Source of the DNA: an uncultured Alistipes sp.
GTDB lineage: Bacteria; Bacteroidota; Bacteroidia; Bacteroidales; Rikenellaceae
Assembly (NCBI GenBank): GCA_944326035.1
Contig: CALVCS010000006.1
Coordinates: forward strand, 1 to 64,000
DNA: 64,000 nt
Reading direction: 5' to 3'
Shown here piece after piece: positions 25,810 to 34,354 of the stretch. The position numbers and the translations under genes are program-made. The notes below the pieces were generated by a model. That model saw only the letters and a program-made list of their open reading frames with translations, was not told the DNA's origin and did no database searches. How positions within the stretch are numbered: position 1 is the first letter of the stretch; the number at the start of each line of letters is the position of its first letter.

Positions 25810-26324
25810 TCGACGTCGTTTTATTAACCGGAGGCAATTTGGGCCCGGTCGCACAGACCCTGGCCCTCGCACGGGAGGCACTGATCGAACAGGTCGGGCC
25901 GGAAAAAGCCTGCTCGGGGGTGTGGAAATCCGAACCGTGGGGCTTCGAAGCTCCTCAGTGTTTTTTGAATCAGGTGCTGGTGTTGCAGACGCAACTGGAG
26001 CCGTTGGCGCTCTTGGATACCGTGCAGGCCATCGAACGGAGTTTGGGTCGGGTGCGGGACGAGGTTTCGACCGCCGCATCCCGAGATGGAGCTCCGGGAT
26101 CGACGCCAGCGTCCCGTCAATACCACTCCCGGCCGATCGACATCGACCTGTTGTTCTATGGAGACCGGATCATCGACCTGCCCCGGCTGCAGATTCCCCA
26201 CCCGCTGATCGCTCAACGGGCGTTTGTCCTGCGGCCTTTGGCGGAGGTCTTGCCGGACTATCGTCATCCCGTGACCGGTCTGACCGCTCGAGACATGCTC
26301 GAGCAGCTGGAACATCTTGGATAA
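25806..26324 (+). CDS. folK: 2-amino-4-hydroxy-6-hydroxymethyldihydropteridine diphosphokinase
   Basis: 172 residues, slightly long for HPPK, which moves pyrophosphate from ATP to the pterin in folate synthesis. Readable family parts: LTGGNLGP in the N-terminal loop, SGVWKSEPWGF, FLNQVLVLQTQLEPLALLDTVQAIERSLGR, and the hallmark RPIDIDLLFYGDRIID with catalytic Asp residues, then IPHPLIAQRAFVLRPLAEV. Between ERSLGRVR and the RPIDID block there is an extra ~20-residue Ala/Ser/Gly/Pro segment in the catalytic loop region. Translation is coupled to holB (ATGA overlap). folB, the preceding pathway step, is at 40577-40933. Confidence 0.95.
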   Translation: MIDVVLLTGGNLGPVAQTLALAREALIEQVGPEKACSGVWKSEPWGFEAPQCFLNQVLVLQTQLEPLALLDTVQAIERSLGRVRDEVSTAASRDGAPGSTPASRQYHSRPIDIDLLFYGDRIIDLPRLQIPHPLIAQRAFVLRPLAEVLPDYRHPVTGLTARDMLEQLEHLG

Positions 26325-26353
26325 GTAAACGTAGGTAGGCGTGTAACTCCTTT

Positions 26354-26388
26354 GTTCTTTTGGGTATACCCAGAACCTCCCCTTTTTT
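26354..26388 (+). terminator. Probable terminator of the flippase-dut-holB-folK operon
   Basis: GTTCT-TT-TGGG, loop TATA, then CCCA-GAAC (26354-26375, with a 2-base bulge), followed by CTCCCC and six T residues. Confidence 0.6.
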
Positions 26389-26644
26389 GCAGGCGTAGGA
26401 GGCGGAAGAAAACATGTGGTCAGCAGGACGGGAAAGGAGTCGTTGTCGAAAGGGGGACAGGTCCGGATGGTCAGCAAACAGACGTCTTGGATTGCTCTGC
26501 AGAGGACGTTCAGGGAACCGTCAGCACAAGGGAAAGAGCGAAAAAACGGGTTTGGCTGGAGCGAGAGGGACGTTTGGAGATCCCGAAAGAGGCGTCGAAT
26601 GGATCTTGGTTTCCGGGCCTCTGTTGTTTCAGAGAGGGGGCGGA
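26389..26644. other. Intergenic between convergent genes, no gene seen
   Basis: Three overlapping short frames are open, but they encode Arg/Gly-rich strings without family features. I see no RNA gene or repeat. Confidence 0.4.
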
Positions 26645-27820
26645 TTATGCCCGGCCCGATGCTGGATGAGAAAGCAGCGAGCGGGTCGTGGCCTCGGGAC
26701 GTAACGTTTCGGTGAGCGGATCGGCTCCGCTGAGGAGAACCGCTCCCGGGCGTTTCCCGATTTCGAAACTCCCGGCCCAAGCCTCGATGCCCAACGCCTC
26801 GGCCCCTCCCAGTGTCGCCCACCGGATCAATGTATGCAGGGGGACCTTCCCGCTGAATCGTTTGAGCTCTTCAAGCAGAGAAAGATCGTCGTTGCTGGCC
26901 ATACTGTCGGTTCCCAAGGCGATCCGTACCCCATGTCGTTGCAAGCGCTCGTAAGGAGGTAAAACGCCCTCGATGAATTCGTTGGAACGAGGACACAAGA
27001 CCCAGGTAACCTTGCCGGTAAAATGGGCCTCGATGCGTTGAATATCCTCATCTTCGACAAACGTATTGTGAATCAGCAAAAGATCTTTTTCGGGTGGAAT
27101 CGAGGCGACGAGACGCCGGGCCGGCGATCCATAACCGGTAAAATCCACCTCGACGCCCAGCCGATGATTCCGGTCGTACAGAGCTCCTCGATGGGCGAAT
27201 AATTCGGCCTCGGCCCGACTCTCCATAAAGTGAATCGACAACGGATTCCCCTCCCGGGCGATCTGTCGGAACGGGAGGTCGTTGAGCGAGTAGGTCGAAT
27301 GCGGAGTTTGGCTGGTGCGGAATCCCATCGTCCTGGAGCGTTCGGCCACGGCATCGGTCGCCGGGAAGTGGCGCGAAGCCAGCCCGAAATATTCGATAAA
27401 GTTCAGAAAAGATAACCGACTGCGCGTTTTCGCTTCAAAGGCGAAGGCATTGTTGCAGATATCCCCTACGGCGACGACGCCTTCCTGTTCTATTTTGGCC
27501 ATGCGAAAGGCGGCTGCTGCGATCCGATCCTCTTCCGGTACTTGGTGGCGGCAACGGGCGATTCCGTCGGCAAAACCGGCAAAACCGGTGCCTCGAGGGA
27601 TTTTACCGGCCAGATAGGATAATTCGAGATGGGTATGGGCATTGATCAGCCCGGGGATCAGCACCCCGCTGAAAAACTCCACCTGGGCATGGTTGTCGAT
27701 CTGTTCCGGGGTTTCGATGCCCACCAGCGTTCCCTCGCTATCGAACGAGAGAATCGGTCGGGACAGCCATCCCTGCGGTGTCCACGCGAAGTGTGACGAA
27801 ATCTTTCTCAGAGGACCCAT
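26645..27820 (-). CDS. Amidohydrolase-superfamily metal-dependent deaminase/hydrolase
   Basis: 391 residues. The metal site of the amidohydrolase superfamily is visible: HTH in INAHTHLELS (His62, His64), His197 in SIHFME, His251 in LIHNTF and Asp305 in LGTDSMASNDD. The NAHTHLE and GTDSMASN forms fit the group of cytosine/guanine/aminofutalosine-type deaminases, but the substrate cannot be fixed. The start codon at 27820 lies 83 bases inside the upstream DUF4296 gene. No later start keeps the first beta-strands (FAWTPQGWLSRPILSF), so the overlap is probably real. It is the last gene of the leftward cluster. Confidence 0.82.
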   Translation of the reverse strand: MGPLRKISSHFAWTPQGWLSRPILSFDSEGTLVGIETPEQIDNHAQVEFFSGVLIPGLINAHTHLELSYLAGKIPRGTGFAGFADGIARCRHQVPEEDRIAAAAFRMAKIEQEGVVAVGDICNNAFAFEAKTRSRLSFLNFIEYFGLASRHFPATDAVAERSRTMGFRTSQTPHSTYSLNDLPFRQIAREGNPLSIHFMESRAEAELFAHRGALYDRNHRLGVEVDFTGYGSPARRLVASIPPEKDLLLIHNTFVEDEDIQRIEAHFTGKVTWVLCPRSNEFIEGVLPPYERLQRHGVRIALGTDSMASNDDLSLLEELKRFSGKVPLHTLIRWATLGGAEALGIEAWAGSFEIGKRPGAVLLSGADPLTETLRPEATTRSLLSHPASGRA

Positions 27821-28664
27821 GGTCGGACGAATTGGGCAGGTCGAATCCTGCGTGGGGGTATTCGGGAAGGGGGGACGGATACAAAATATGACGCGTCAGC
27901 GAGTCGAGCGCCTCAGCGGTCGGCAGGTAGTGGGTGATACGCAACGAGTCGACTTTCACCAAGGTCTTGCGGGTGTTTCGCCCGCTGCTGTAGGCCAGGA
28001 AAATATTCAACGTCTTCAAAAGGGAGGTATCCGGCACGTCGACTTCGATCTTTTCCCGGCGCGAACGACCCTTGCTGAACGAACGATACAGATAGTTGCG
28101 ACGTCGTTTCGCGGTATCCATCAGGAATTGCATGTACTGGACGTAGGCATTCTGATCGGACGTATCGATCAGGTAGGAGTATTCGATCCGATATTTGCCG
28201 AGCTCCAGGGGAATGGTGATGTCGGGCTCTTGAGACGGATCGCTCAAACGGGTCAATACCCGACTCGTATCTTCATAGACGATCTTTTTATACCGCTCTG
28301 CGGCGATGTGATCCAGCGAGTCCAACATCGCTACCTGGGCGAAATAACCCGCACTTTCTGCCGTCAGACGTTCGGTGGCGCGTTCGATCAGGTCGGTCAG
28401 TCCGACGCTTTTGCGTTTGGAAAGGGTGCCGATGGTATGGGTGAAGTCTTGCGGGCGGTAGCCGTAGTGTTCGAAGATCGGCGCATACACATCCACGCTG
28501 TCCAACCGCAATGAATCGGCCATCAGGGAAGAGCTCCAATAGGCATTGGCGACAAACAGATCGCTGACGATTGCGATCAATTTATCGTCGGGAATCTCTT
28601 TGGGTTTGTTGCACGCGGTCAGCAGCAGCGGCAAGATCAGCCCACAAATCAATAGACGTTTCAT
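27738..28664 (-). CDS. DUF4296 lipoprotein
   Basis: 308 residues; signal MKRLLICGLILPLLLTAC with lipobox Cys18. The N-terminal ~90 residues (KEIPDDKLIAIVSDLFVANAYW, then the HYGYRPQDFTHTIG block) match the DUF4296 domain, a small helical domain of Bacteroidota lipoproteins of unknown function. The remainder (~100-308) is charged and without a known domain. It sits between the LolC/E-type permease and the amidohydrolase, overlapping the latter by 83 bases; this suggests an envelope role linked to the permease, but nothing more specific. Confidence 0.82.
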   Translation of the reverse strand: MKRLLICGLILPLLLTACNKPKEIPDDKLIAIVSDLFVANAYWSSSLMADSLRLDSVDVYAPIFEHYGYRPQDFTHTIGTLSKRKSVGLTDLIERATERLTAESAGYFAQVAMLDSLDHIAAERYKKIVYEDTSRVLTRLSDPSQEPDITIPLELGKYRIEYSYLIDTSDQNAYVQYMQFLMDTAKRRRNYLYRSFSKGRSRREKIEVDVPDTSLLKTLNIFLAYSSGRNTRKTLVKVDSLRITHYLPTAEALDSLTRHILYPSPLPEYPHAGFDLPNSSDHGSSEKDFVTLRVDTAGMAVPTDSLVR

Positions 28665-28777
28665 GCAAGCGGATAGATATTAGGCGCAAGGTACGGAAAA
28701 GCGGGCGATTTCAAAAACCGGGGAGGGAGAAAAACGCAGGGGCTGCCCTCTTTGTACGGAGGCCGGCGGGGTCGGGA

Positions 28778-30013
28778 TCAATCTTCGTGCGATTCAGGGC
28801 GGATGGTTTCGGGGGTGATCATGGCACGTACGGTCAAGGTGGCAATCAGCCAGCTGAGCACGCCGACCGTGATGACGATCCATCCCAGATCGCTGAGACG
28901 TACTTCCACCGGATAGGCGTCGACCAAGAAGGTGCTACCGCCCATACGGATCCAGCCGAAGTGTTGTTGCAGGAGAGCAAAGATGAGTCCTAAGAGCAGC
29001 CCGACGATTGATCCGAGCCCATAGATCAGGAGTCCTTCGTTGCGGAAGATACGCCGAACCAGCCCCAGCGAAGCGCCCATTGTGACTAAGGTGCGGGTAT
29101 CTTTGCGTTTTTCGATGATCAGCATCACCAGCGAGCCGATCAGCGAAAACGAGGCGATCACCAACACCAGCAGGATAATGAAATAGATCCCCCACTTTTC
29201 GTACATCATGATGCGATAGAACGATGCGTTCTGTTGGTAACGGGTTCGAACGTCGAAGGTCGGACCCACTGCGGCTTTCAAGGCGGTCTGGACAGCTTCC
29301 GGCGAGGCGTTCGGGCGCACTTTGATCGCCACGGACGAAACCTGGCCCGGCAGATCCAACACGCGTTGAGCCAACTCCAGCGAGACGAAGACATATTGTC
29401 CGTCGGCTTCGGCGTCCAACGTGAAAATCCCGGACGGATAGACGGACTCCCGTCGGTAGATACTCATCGGAAGCAGCGGAGAGAAGCTCCCACGACGGGG
29501 GACATAGAGGGTGACCGGATCGTTCAGCGACGTTCGAATGCCCAAGGCATAGGCTACGCCCTGTCCGATCAGGGCCTCCTGGAAATCCCCAAACCGTAAC
29601 CGATACTGGCCCTGGGTCACGATGCTATCCATCGGGACCACCTCCCCATAGAGAGAATCCACCCCTTTCATCAGTCCGATGTATTGGCGGTCCCGATACT
29701 CGAACAACGCGTTTTCCTCGAGGGCATAGGCGATCTGATCGACCCCTTCGACGGCTCGGAGCCGGGAGGCCGGGAGGCTGTCCGCCGCAAAGGTTTTCCC
29801 CTGGACCGGCGTGATGATCACATCGGGATCGAAGGTGCTGTATAGATGCTGGATCAGGTTTTCGAATCCGTTGAAGACCGACAGCAGAATCACCATGGCC
29901 GCTACCGGAATGGAGATGGCAAAGGCGCTCACCCCGGAAACGATATTGATGACCGAGTGGGATTTCCGGGAGAAAAGGTACCGACGGGCGAAAAACAACG
30001 ATAGACGATGCAT
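28778..30013 (-). CDS. LolC/LolE-type ABC transporter permease (FtsX/MacB family)
   Basis: 411 residues. The N-terminus FARRYLFSRKSHSVINIVSGVSAFAI and first membrane helix (~20-48) are followed by a periplasmic MacB-PCD-like domain (~50-265). Three further helices lie at ~275-300, ~325-350 and ~375-400, in the FtsX domain with the MGASLGLVRRIFRNEGLLIYGLGSIVG region. This is the layout of permeases that lift lipoproteins out of the inner membrane (LolC/E). The ATPase partner (LolD) is not in the window. It lies 34 bases after rbfA in the same direction. Confidence 0.85.
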   Translation of the reverse strand: MHRLSLFFARRYLFSRKSHSVINIVSGVSAFAISIPVAAMVILLSVFNGFENLIQHLYSTFDPDVIITPVQGKTFAADSLPASRLRAVEGVDQIAYALEENALFEYRDRQYIGLMKGVDSLYGEVVPMDSIVTQGQYRLRFGDFQEALIGQGVAYALGIRTSLNDPVTLYVPRRGSFSPLLPMSIYRRESVYPSGIFTLDAEADGQYVFVSLELAQRVLDLPGQVSSVAIKVRPNASPEAVQTALKAAVGPTFDVRTRYQQNASFYRIMMYEKWGIYFIILLVLVIASFSLIGSLVMLIIEKRKDTRTLVTMGASLGLVRRIFRNEGLLIYGLGSIVGLLLGLIFALLQQHFGWIRMGGSTFLVDAYPVEVRLSDLGWIVITVGVLSWLIATLTVRAMITPETIRPESHED

Positions 30014-30047
30014 CAGACAGCCGTAAGAGATTCGATAGGTGGAGGAA

Positions 30048-30398
30048 TTATTGTTTCAACAGTTTGTCGATGCTGCTGATATATTCCAGCGAGTCGTCGA
30101 CATAAAAAGCCAGTTCGGGAACGTGACGCAACTGATGTTTGACGCGGGTGCCGAGGGCTTTCCGAATCATCCAGTTGTTTTCGTTGATGCTATTCATCAC
30201 CTCGGGGTGTTTGTCGAAGGGGAAGATGCTCAGATATACTTTGGCCAACGACAGATCGGGACTCATCCGAACCAGCGTGCACGACACCATCGCACCGTGC
30301 AGCAGTCCGGCCGCTTCACGACGCAGGATGTCCCCCATATCGCGCTGGATTTGGCGGGCGATTTTTTGTTGACGAGTCGTTTCGGGTTGATTGCTCAT
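30048..30398 (-). CDS. rbfA: Ribosome-binding factor A
   Basis: 116 residues with the KH-like RbfA fold: TTRQQKIARQIQRDMGDILRRE at the start, CTLVRMSPDLSLAKVYLSIFP in the middle and LRHVPELAFYVDDSLEY near the end, all standard RbfA blocks. It matures the 5' end of 16S rRNA in the cytosol. Length is typical. It begins 59 bases after the PorT-like gene and is followed within 34 bases by the LolC/E-type permease. Confidence 0.95.
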   Translation of the reverse strand: MSNQPETTRQQKIARQIQRDMGDILRREAAGLLHGAMVSCTLVRMSPDLSLAKVYLSIFPFDKHPEVMNSINENNWMIRKALGTRVKHQLRHVPELAFYVDDSLEYISSIDKLLKQ

Positions 30399-30457
30399 AA
30401 GTCTTGTTCAGTTTTTAGACGATATTATGCCGTTTCGGGGCTCGGTGTCCCCGGGGT

Positions 30458-31528
30458 CTATCCCTTGCTCGAAGAGATCGCGCCCGAGAATTGACCGGTA
30501 AACGACCGCTCTTCTGTTGCACGGTAAGGGGTGGAAGAAACGGTTTTTCGGGGAGTGATCAGATCGCTTGTCGGGCGTGCGTTGACCTTCAAGGGCGACG
30601 TTTCACCCGAGACGGAACGAAGGGCGGCTTGGACCGGCTGCGACGAATCGGGGGTCAGCGAGGACTCTTCGGACGATGGTTGTGATTCCTCCGGTTCCAG
30701 CAGCAGTGGACGGCTCAAAATCTCGTCGATCGCCCGCATTAAGGAGCTGTCGATCGGAGGCAGACCTTGTTTTTCTCGACGGCGGATGATGCGACGGGCT
30801 TCGGCTTCGGCGATCTTGGCCGCCATACGCTTGCTGGGGGCCGCCCGTAAGCCTTCCTTTCCCAATCGGTAGTAGATGCCCAACGAAAAGTTGAGGTTAT
30901 CCAACGGGGATTGGGTATAGAGGTTGGGTTCGTATTTGATTTTCGAGCGCAGGATGTCCGAATAGCCGAAGTTGTAGCGGGCTTCCAGGGTGATATCCCA
31001 CCGCCCGGCCAGAATCGAGATCCCGGCTCCGCCACAGAGCCCATATCCGAAACGCACGTCGCGGACCAGTTTCATGGGATAGATCTTCTCGTCGTAGACC
31101 CCCTGTTGTTTCGATTCGTACCACTGTTTGGAGTCCATGTTGTACGAGAACTGTACCCCGAGATTGAGGAAAAACCGCGCATGACGTTGGAAAAAATAGA
31201 AGTGCGGCTGCCACATAAACGGCAGTTCGAAACTGTTGATCGTACGATGATAGCTGGTATCGGCATTTTTGCGTTCGAGTGTCACATAGCCTTTGCCGAT
31301 GTATTGCAGGTCGAGCTGGATGGCCCCCACATACTTGATATCGCTGAAGAACTTATAGGAGACCCCTCCGGAGTAGAGCCCCCACTGCATGGCGCTCTCC
31401 TGCTGTGGGGTGAAGCGGGCGCTGCCGCCTCCCCATCCGCCACGCACCCCGATATAGTGCTGGGCATACCCCGTCGATCCGCCCAACAGGCAGAGGAGGA
31501 TTCCTATGAACGTCAGTCCTTTATGCAT
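30458..31528 (-). CDS. PorT-like outer-membrane beta-barrel protein with C-terminal extension
   Basis: 356 residues from the ATG at 31528, which begins a clear signal peptide (MHKGLTFIGILLCLLGGSTGYAQ). A longer frame (31585) starts in the purine-rich repeat region and is rejected. Residues ~22-220 form a small outer-membrane beta-barrel (HYIGVRGGWGGGSARF, LDLQYIGKGYVTL, FFLNLGVQFSYN, ITLEARYNFGYSDIL, LNFSLGIYYRLG) of the PorT/OMP_b-brl_2 type. The last ~110 residues are an unusual charged then Ser/Pro/Thr-rich extension, probably disordered. Bacteroidota barrels like this often have unknown ligands. Confidence 0.75.
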   Translation of the reverse strand: MHKGLTFIGILLCLLGGSTGYAQHYIGVRGGWGGGSARFTPQQESAMQWGLYSGGVSYKFFSDIKYVGAIQLDLQYIGKGYVTLERKNADTSYHRTINSFELPFMWQPHFYFFQRHARFFLNLGVQFSYNMDSKQWYESKQQGVYDEKIYPMKLVRDVRFGYGLCGGAGISILAGRWDITLEARYNFGYSDILRSKIKYEPNLYTQSPLDNLNFSLGIYYRLGKEGLRAAPSKRMAAKIAEAEARRIIRRREKQGLPPIDSSLMRAIDEILSRPLLLEPEESQPSSEESSLTPDSSQPVQAALRSVSGETSPLKVNARPTSDLITPRKTVSSTPYRATEERSFTGQFSGAISSSKG

Positions 31529-31585
31529 GGTCGTCTGCTTCGTTGCGTATATTGGATCGACCAGAGACAAGGGTCTGGTCTCCAT

Positions 31586-31752
31586 CTCAGTCCAGCTCCA
31601 TTCCCGATTCCAATTCCATTCCCGTCTCCGTTTCCGTCCAGTCTAGATCCCCGTCCTCGTCCCGGTTCCCGTCCTGTCCAGATCCCAGTTCCATCCCCTG
31701 ATCCAGTTCCAGTCCCAATCCCAATCCCGGTCCTTAGTCCCGCCCCCAGTCC
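31586..31752. repeat. Degenerate hexanucleotide repeat tract
   Basis: About 165 bases with a clear 6-base rhythm of the form (T/A)CCC(A/G)(T/G) or TTCCA/GTCCC on the plus strand; the minus strand is purine-rich (GGGAAT/GGAACT-like units). It fills the gap between the PorT-like barrel and the Ig-like lipoprotein. It contains no gene and no obvious terminator. Confidence 0.75.
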
Positions 31753-33783
31753 TTAAAACGGAGATCCGTAATTTTGGGTGCTAGACCCGGTTCCGTATCC
31801 GGAGGTTCCATACCCTGTCGTGCCATATCCGCTGTTGGTGTTGTTATAGCCGCTATTGGTGTTCTGTGTCTGGTTTTGTTGGTTTCTGGCCCGTTCTTCG
31901 GCCAGTTTTTGCTGTCGCACGGCTTCCCAGCGCGCCACCATCTGTTCGATCCGTTCCATGGTCATCGGGGCAAAGATTTCGGACATCTTCAAGTCATACT
32001 CGACCTCCCAGTTCACTTTGGCCACGAGGGTCTCCTGACCGTCCGGCCCGACGAACATCTCGACGCGTTCCGGTTCCCGCAAAGCCAGCAGAGAGCCCGT
32101 ATCCCACAGCCCGTTCCGGTTGAGGTCTTGCACCACCCGTACCCGAATGTTCCCCGCCGGGATATACCGGAAACGATGACGTCCCGTGGTTAGATGGTTG
32201 CGTTGTTCGATAATGTCGCCGGTTTCGTTGATCAGCTCGATGATGTATTCGCTCTGAGGGGTTTCGCCCTGGAGGTTGAACACCAAGGTAGCAAACTTAT
32301 CCGGCATTTCAATGCCGAAATCGGCTTTCAACGTATCGTTCGTCTCGCCGTTCACATTACGGAACGTCTGGGCGGGGATCAGCAATCGATATTTGGCGTC
32401 GAGTTGCCAATCGGCTTTCAGGATCCAGTCCCGCAACTGAAACGTATCTTGGGTAAAGGTAATCGGCAGGCGGGTTCCCGAAGGTTGTTCGTTGACCAGC
32501 TGCTCGAGTTGAATGGCCGAGGTGTCGATCGAAACCAACGGTGCACCGAACGAAAACCGGATATGTTTGTCGGGGTTCACGGTGCCGGAGGGCGTTACCG
32601 ACACCTTGAACGGATTGATTTTTTTCTGTTCCTCATCGGGTTTGGTCTCCTTTTTCCGGCCCCCTTTGATGGCGGGGGCTTTCCAGCCGAGTTTCAGGTT
32701 GACTGTGTCGACGAAATAGTTGCGCAGGCTGTCTTGTTTGTGATAGATGAGGCGGCCGCGCAGGGTGTCGGGCAGGGAGAGCCCGGTGCTGTCGATCCAC
32801 AGATACATGCTGTCGCGACCATGCGTCAGGTATTCGAACTGGATGCGGGAGGAGTCGATGCCTTCCAGCGACAGCTCTTCGATACGGGGCGTGGGGGCCC
32901 CGAAATAGAGCTCGATTTTATTGGCCAGAATGCGCTTGCTGGAGGTGTAGGCTTGGCGTCGTACCGGCGGTTCCTTGAAGAGACGCAGCAGCACCTGCGG
33001 TTGGGCCTGCAGATAGTTGCGCGAGGTGTCGTACCAGACATTGAACGGCGGCATGTCCAGCGGGTTGTAGAGGCTGTCCAGAAAAGCAACGCGGTCGACT
33101 CCCGGTTCATAACGTTGGTTGCCGTTGTTGTCTTCCAGGGCGAAGATGCGATAGGACCTCGCTTGAAGGTTCTCGGTCAGGAAGATTCCATTGGGGAACG
33201 CCCGTCCCACGACCAACGGCTGGCTGTTATAGAGGGTGGAGTCGCAACCCGGAACGGAGTCGGTCGCCGGATCGAAATAGAGAATAAAGCTCTTGCTGAC
33301 GGTATCGCAGGTTTCGGCATCGATCGTATAGCCCGACATGACCAAGGAATCGATTTCGGAGCCGGTCGAGAAGACATACCGTAAGCCGACATAGGGATTC
33401 CCTTCGTTATTATCCGTGATGCAGCTGCCGAAATTGAGGGCATAGGTCTGATTCGGCAGGAGTGTATCCTGCAGGTCGATTTGTACCCCGCGGCCTTTGA
33501 TTACCAGCGAAGGATTTTTGGGCATGAACGGGGAGGTGAAAAACTCCTTTTGCTGATCCTCGATCTGGACATATTCGTCGAATTCGATGTAGATCCGTTT
33601 CCCCTGGAAATTGGTCGTTCCGAACGCCGGCGTCATATGGACGACCTTGGGGGGCAACGAGTCGCGCGGACCTCCTTGCGGCATCCCGATTTGGGCGCAG
33701 CGGCTCAACAGTCCGGACGCAAAAAGGGCCAGAATCGCCCATCGAGCGAAGCCTTTATGGATATGGAGGGGTTTGCGATGCAT
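31753..33783 (-). CDS. Ig-like (Big_5) domain lipoprotein
   Basis: 676 residues. The N-terminal hydrophobic stretch ends LLSRC (Cys ~29), followed by AQIGMPQGGPRDSLPPKVV, the standard opening of this phylum-specific lipoprotein family. Residues ~45-145 form a bacterial Ig-like domain (Big_5: TNFQGKRIYIEFDEYVQI). The middle contains further beta-rich segments, including ALEDNNGNQRYEPGVD and VQDLNRNGLWDTG, two DxNxN-type calcium-loop-like elements. The C-terminal ~45 residues are Asn/Gln then Gly-Tyr-Ser-Thr rich (SGYGTTGYGTSGYGTG). It lies 10 bases after smpB. Role in the envelope unknown. Confidence 0.8.
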   Translation of the reverse strand: MHRKPLHIHKGFARWAILALFASGLLSRCAQIGMPQGGPRDSLPPKVVHMTPAFGTTNFQGKRIYIEFDEYVQIEDQQKEFFTSPFMPKNPSLVIKGRGVQIDLQDTLLPNQTYALNFGSCITDNNEGNPYVGLRYVFSTGSEIDSLVMSGYTIDAETCDTVSKSFILYFDPATDSVPGCDSTLYNSQPLVVGRAFPNGIFLTENLQARSYRIFALEDNNGNQRYEPGVDRVAFLDSLYNPLDMPPFNVWYDTSRNYLQAQPQVLLRLFKEPPVRRQAYTSSKRILANKIELYFGAPTPRIEELSLEGIDSSRIQFEYLTHGRDSMYLWIDSTGLSLPDTLRGRLIYHKQDSLRNYFVDTVNLKLGWKAPAIKGGRKKETKPDEEQKKINPFKVSVTPSGTVNPDKHIRFSFGAPLVSIDTSAIQLEQLVNEQPSGTRLPITFTQDTFQLRDWILKADWQLDAKYRLLIPAQTFRNVNGETNDTLKADFGIEMPDKFATLVFNLQGETPQSEYIIELINETGDIIEQRNHLTTGRHRFRYIPAGNIRVRVVQDLNRNGLWDTGSLLALREPERVEMFVGPDGQETLVAKVNWEVEYDLKMSEIFAPMTMERIEQMVARWEAVRQQKLAEERARNQQNQTQNTNSGYNNTNSGYGTTGYGTSGYGTGSSTQNYGSPF

Positions 33784-33793
33784 GGTCGGACGG

Positions 33794-34249
33794 CTATTTT
33801 TTCCAGTGACGATCCATCTCTCGGCGAGCGTCTTTTTCCTTGAGGTACTCTCTCTTGTCGTAACTCTTACGACCCCGGGCCAGCCCGATTTGCAACTTGG
33901 CCAGCCCCCGTTCGTTGATGAAGAGTTTGATGCCCACGATGGTCAACCCTTTATCTTGCAAGGCCCGTTCCAATTTGACCAACTCCCGATGTTGGAGCAG
34001 CAGTTTGCGGTCGCGTTTGGGGATATGGTTGTTGTAGGTACCCCAGTGGTATTCCGAGATGTTCATGCCCCGCACGAAGAGTTCGTGGTTGTGGAAATAG
34101 CAATAGCAATCCACCAGCGAGGCTTTGCCCAGCCGCAAGGATTTGATCTCGGTGCCCGAGAGGACAATACCGGCGATGTACGTGTCGAGAATCTCGTAAT
34201 CGAACGTTGCCCGTTTGTTCCGAATGGATATGTTTCGATTGTCCGCCAT
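33794..34249 (-). CDS. smpB: SsrA-binding protein
   Basis: 151 residues from the ATG at 34249 ([20 protein letters not shown]). An in-frame ATG at 34303 would add 18 basic residues foreign to the family. SmpB carries tmRNA into stalled ribosomes. The central strands ([22 protein letters not shown]), the [10 protein letters not shown] block and the basic C-terminal tail [22 protein letters not shown] are characteristic. The tmRNA gene itself is not in the window. The -7 element at 34320-34327 supplies a separate promoter. Confidence 0.96.
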   Translation of the reverse strand: MADNRNISIRNKRATFDYEILDTYIAGIVLSGTEIKSLRLGKASLVDCYCYFHNHELFVRGMNISEYHWGTYNNHIPKRDRKLLLQHRELVKLERALQDKGLTIVGIKLFINERGLAKLQIGLARGRKSYDKREYLKEKDARREMDRHWKK

Positions 34250-34319
34250 GGTTTTGCAGGCCTTTTTTCCTCGGATACGCGTTCCGAAATGGAACTCGAC
34301 CATTCTCAGGCCAATGGTG

Positions 34320-34327
34320 CAAATGTA
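34320..34327 (-). promoter_or_regulatory. -7 promoter element before smpB
   Basis: The minus strand reads TACATTTG (exact consensus), about 70 bases before the smpB ATG at 34249 and only 16 before the rejected upstream ATG. Confidence 0.6.
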
Positions 34328-34354
34328 ATAAAAATAGCCAAACTTTCGGGATTT

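Noticed and set aside
30911..31756. Pro/Ile/Ser-rich plus-strand frame ending in PFPIPIPFPSPFP-like repeats
   Set aside because: It is the reading of the hexanucleotide tract and the antisense of the barrel gene.
32194..33384. 396-codon plus-strand frame opposite the Ig-like lipoprotein
   Set aside because: Antisense shadow; the lipoprotein has a signal, lipobox and Ig-like domain.
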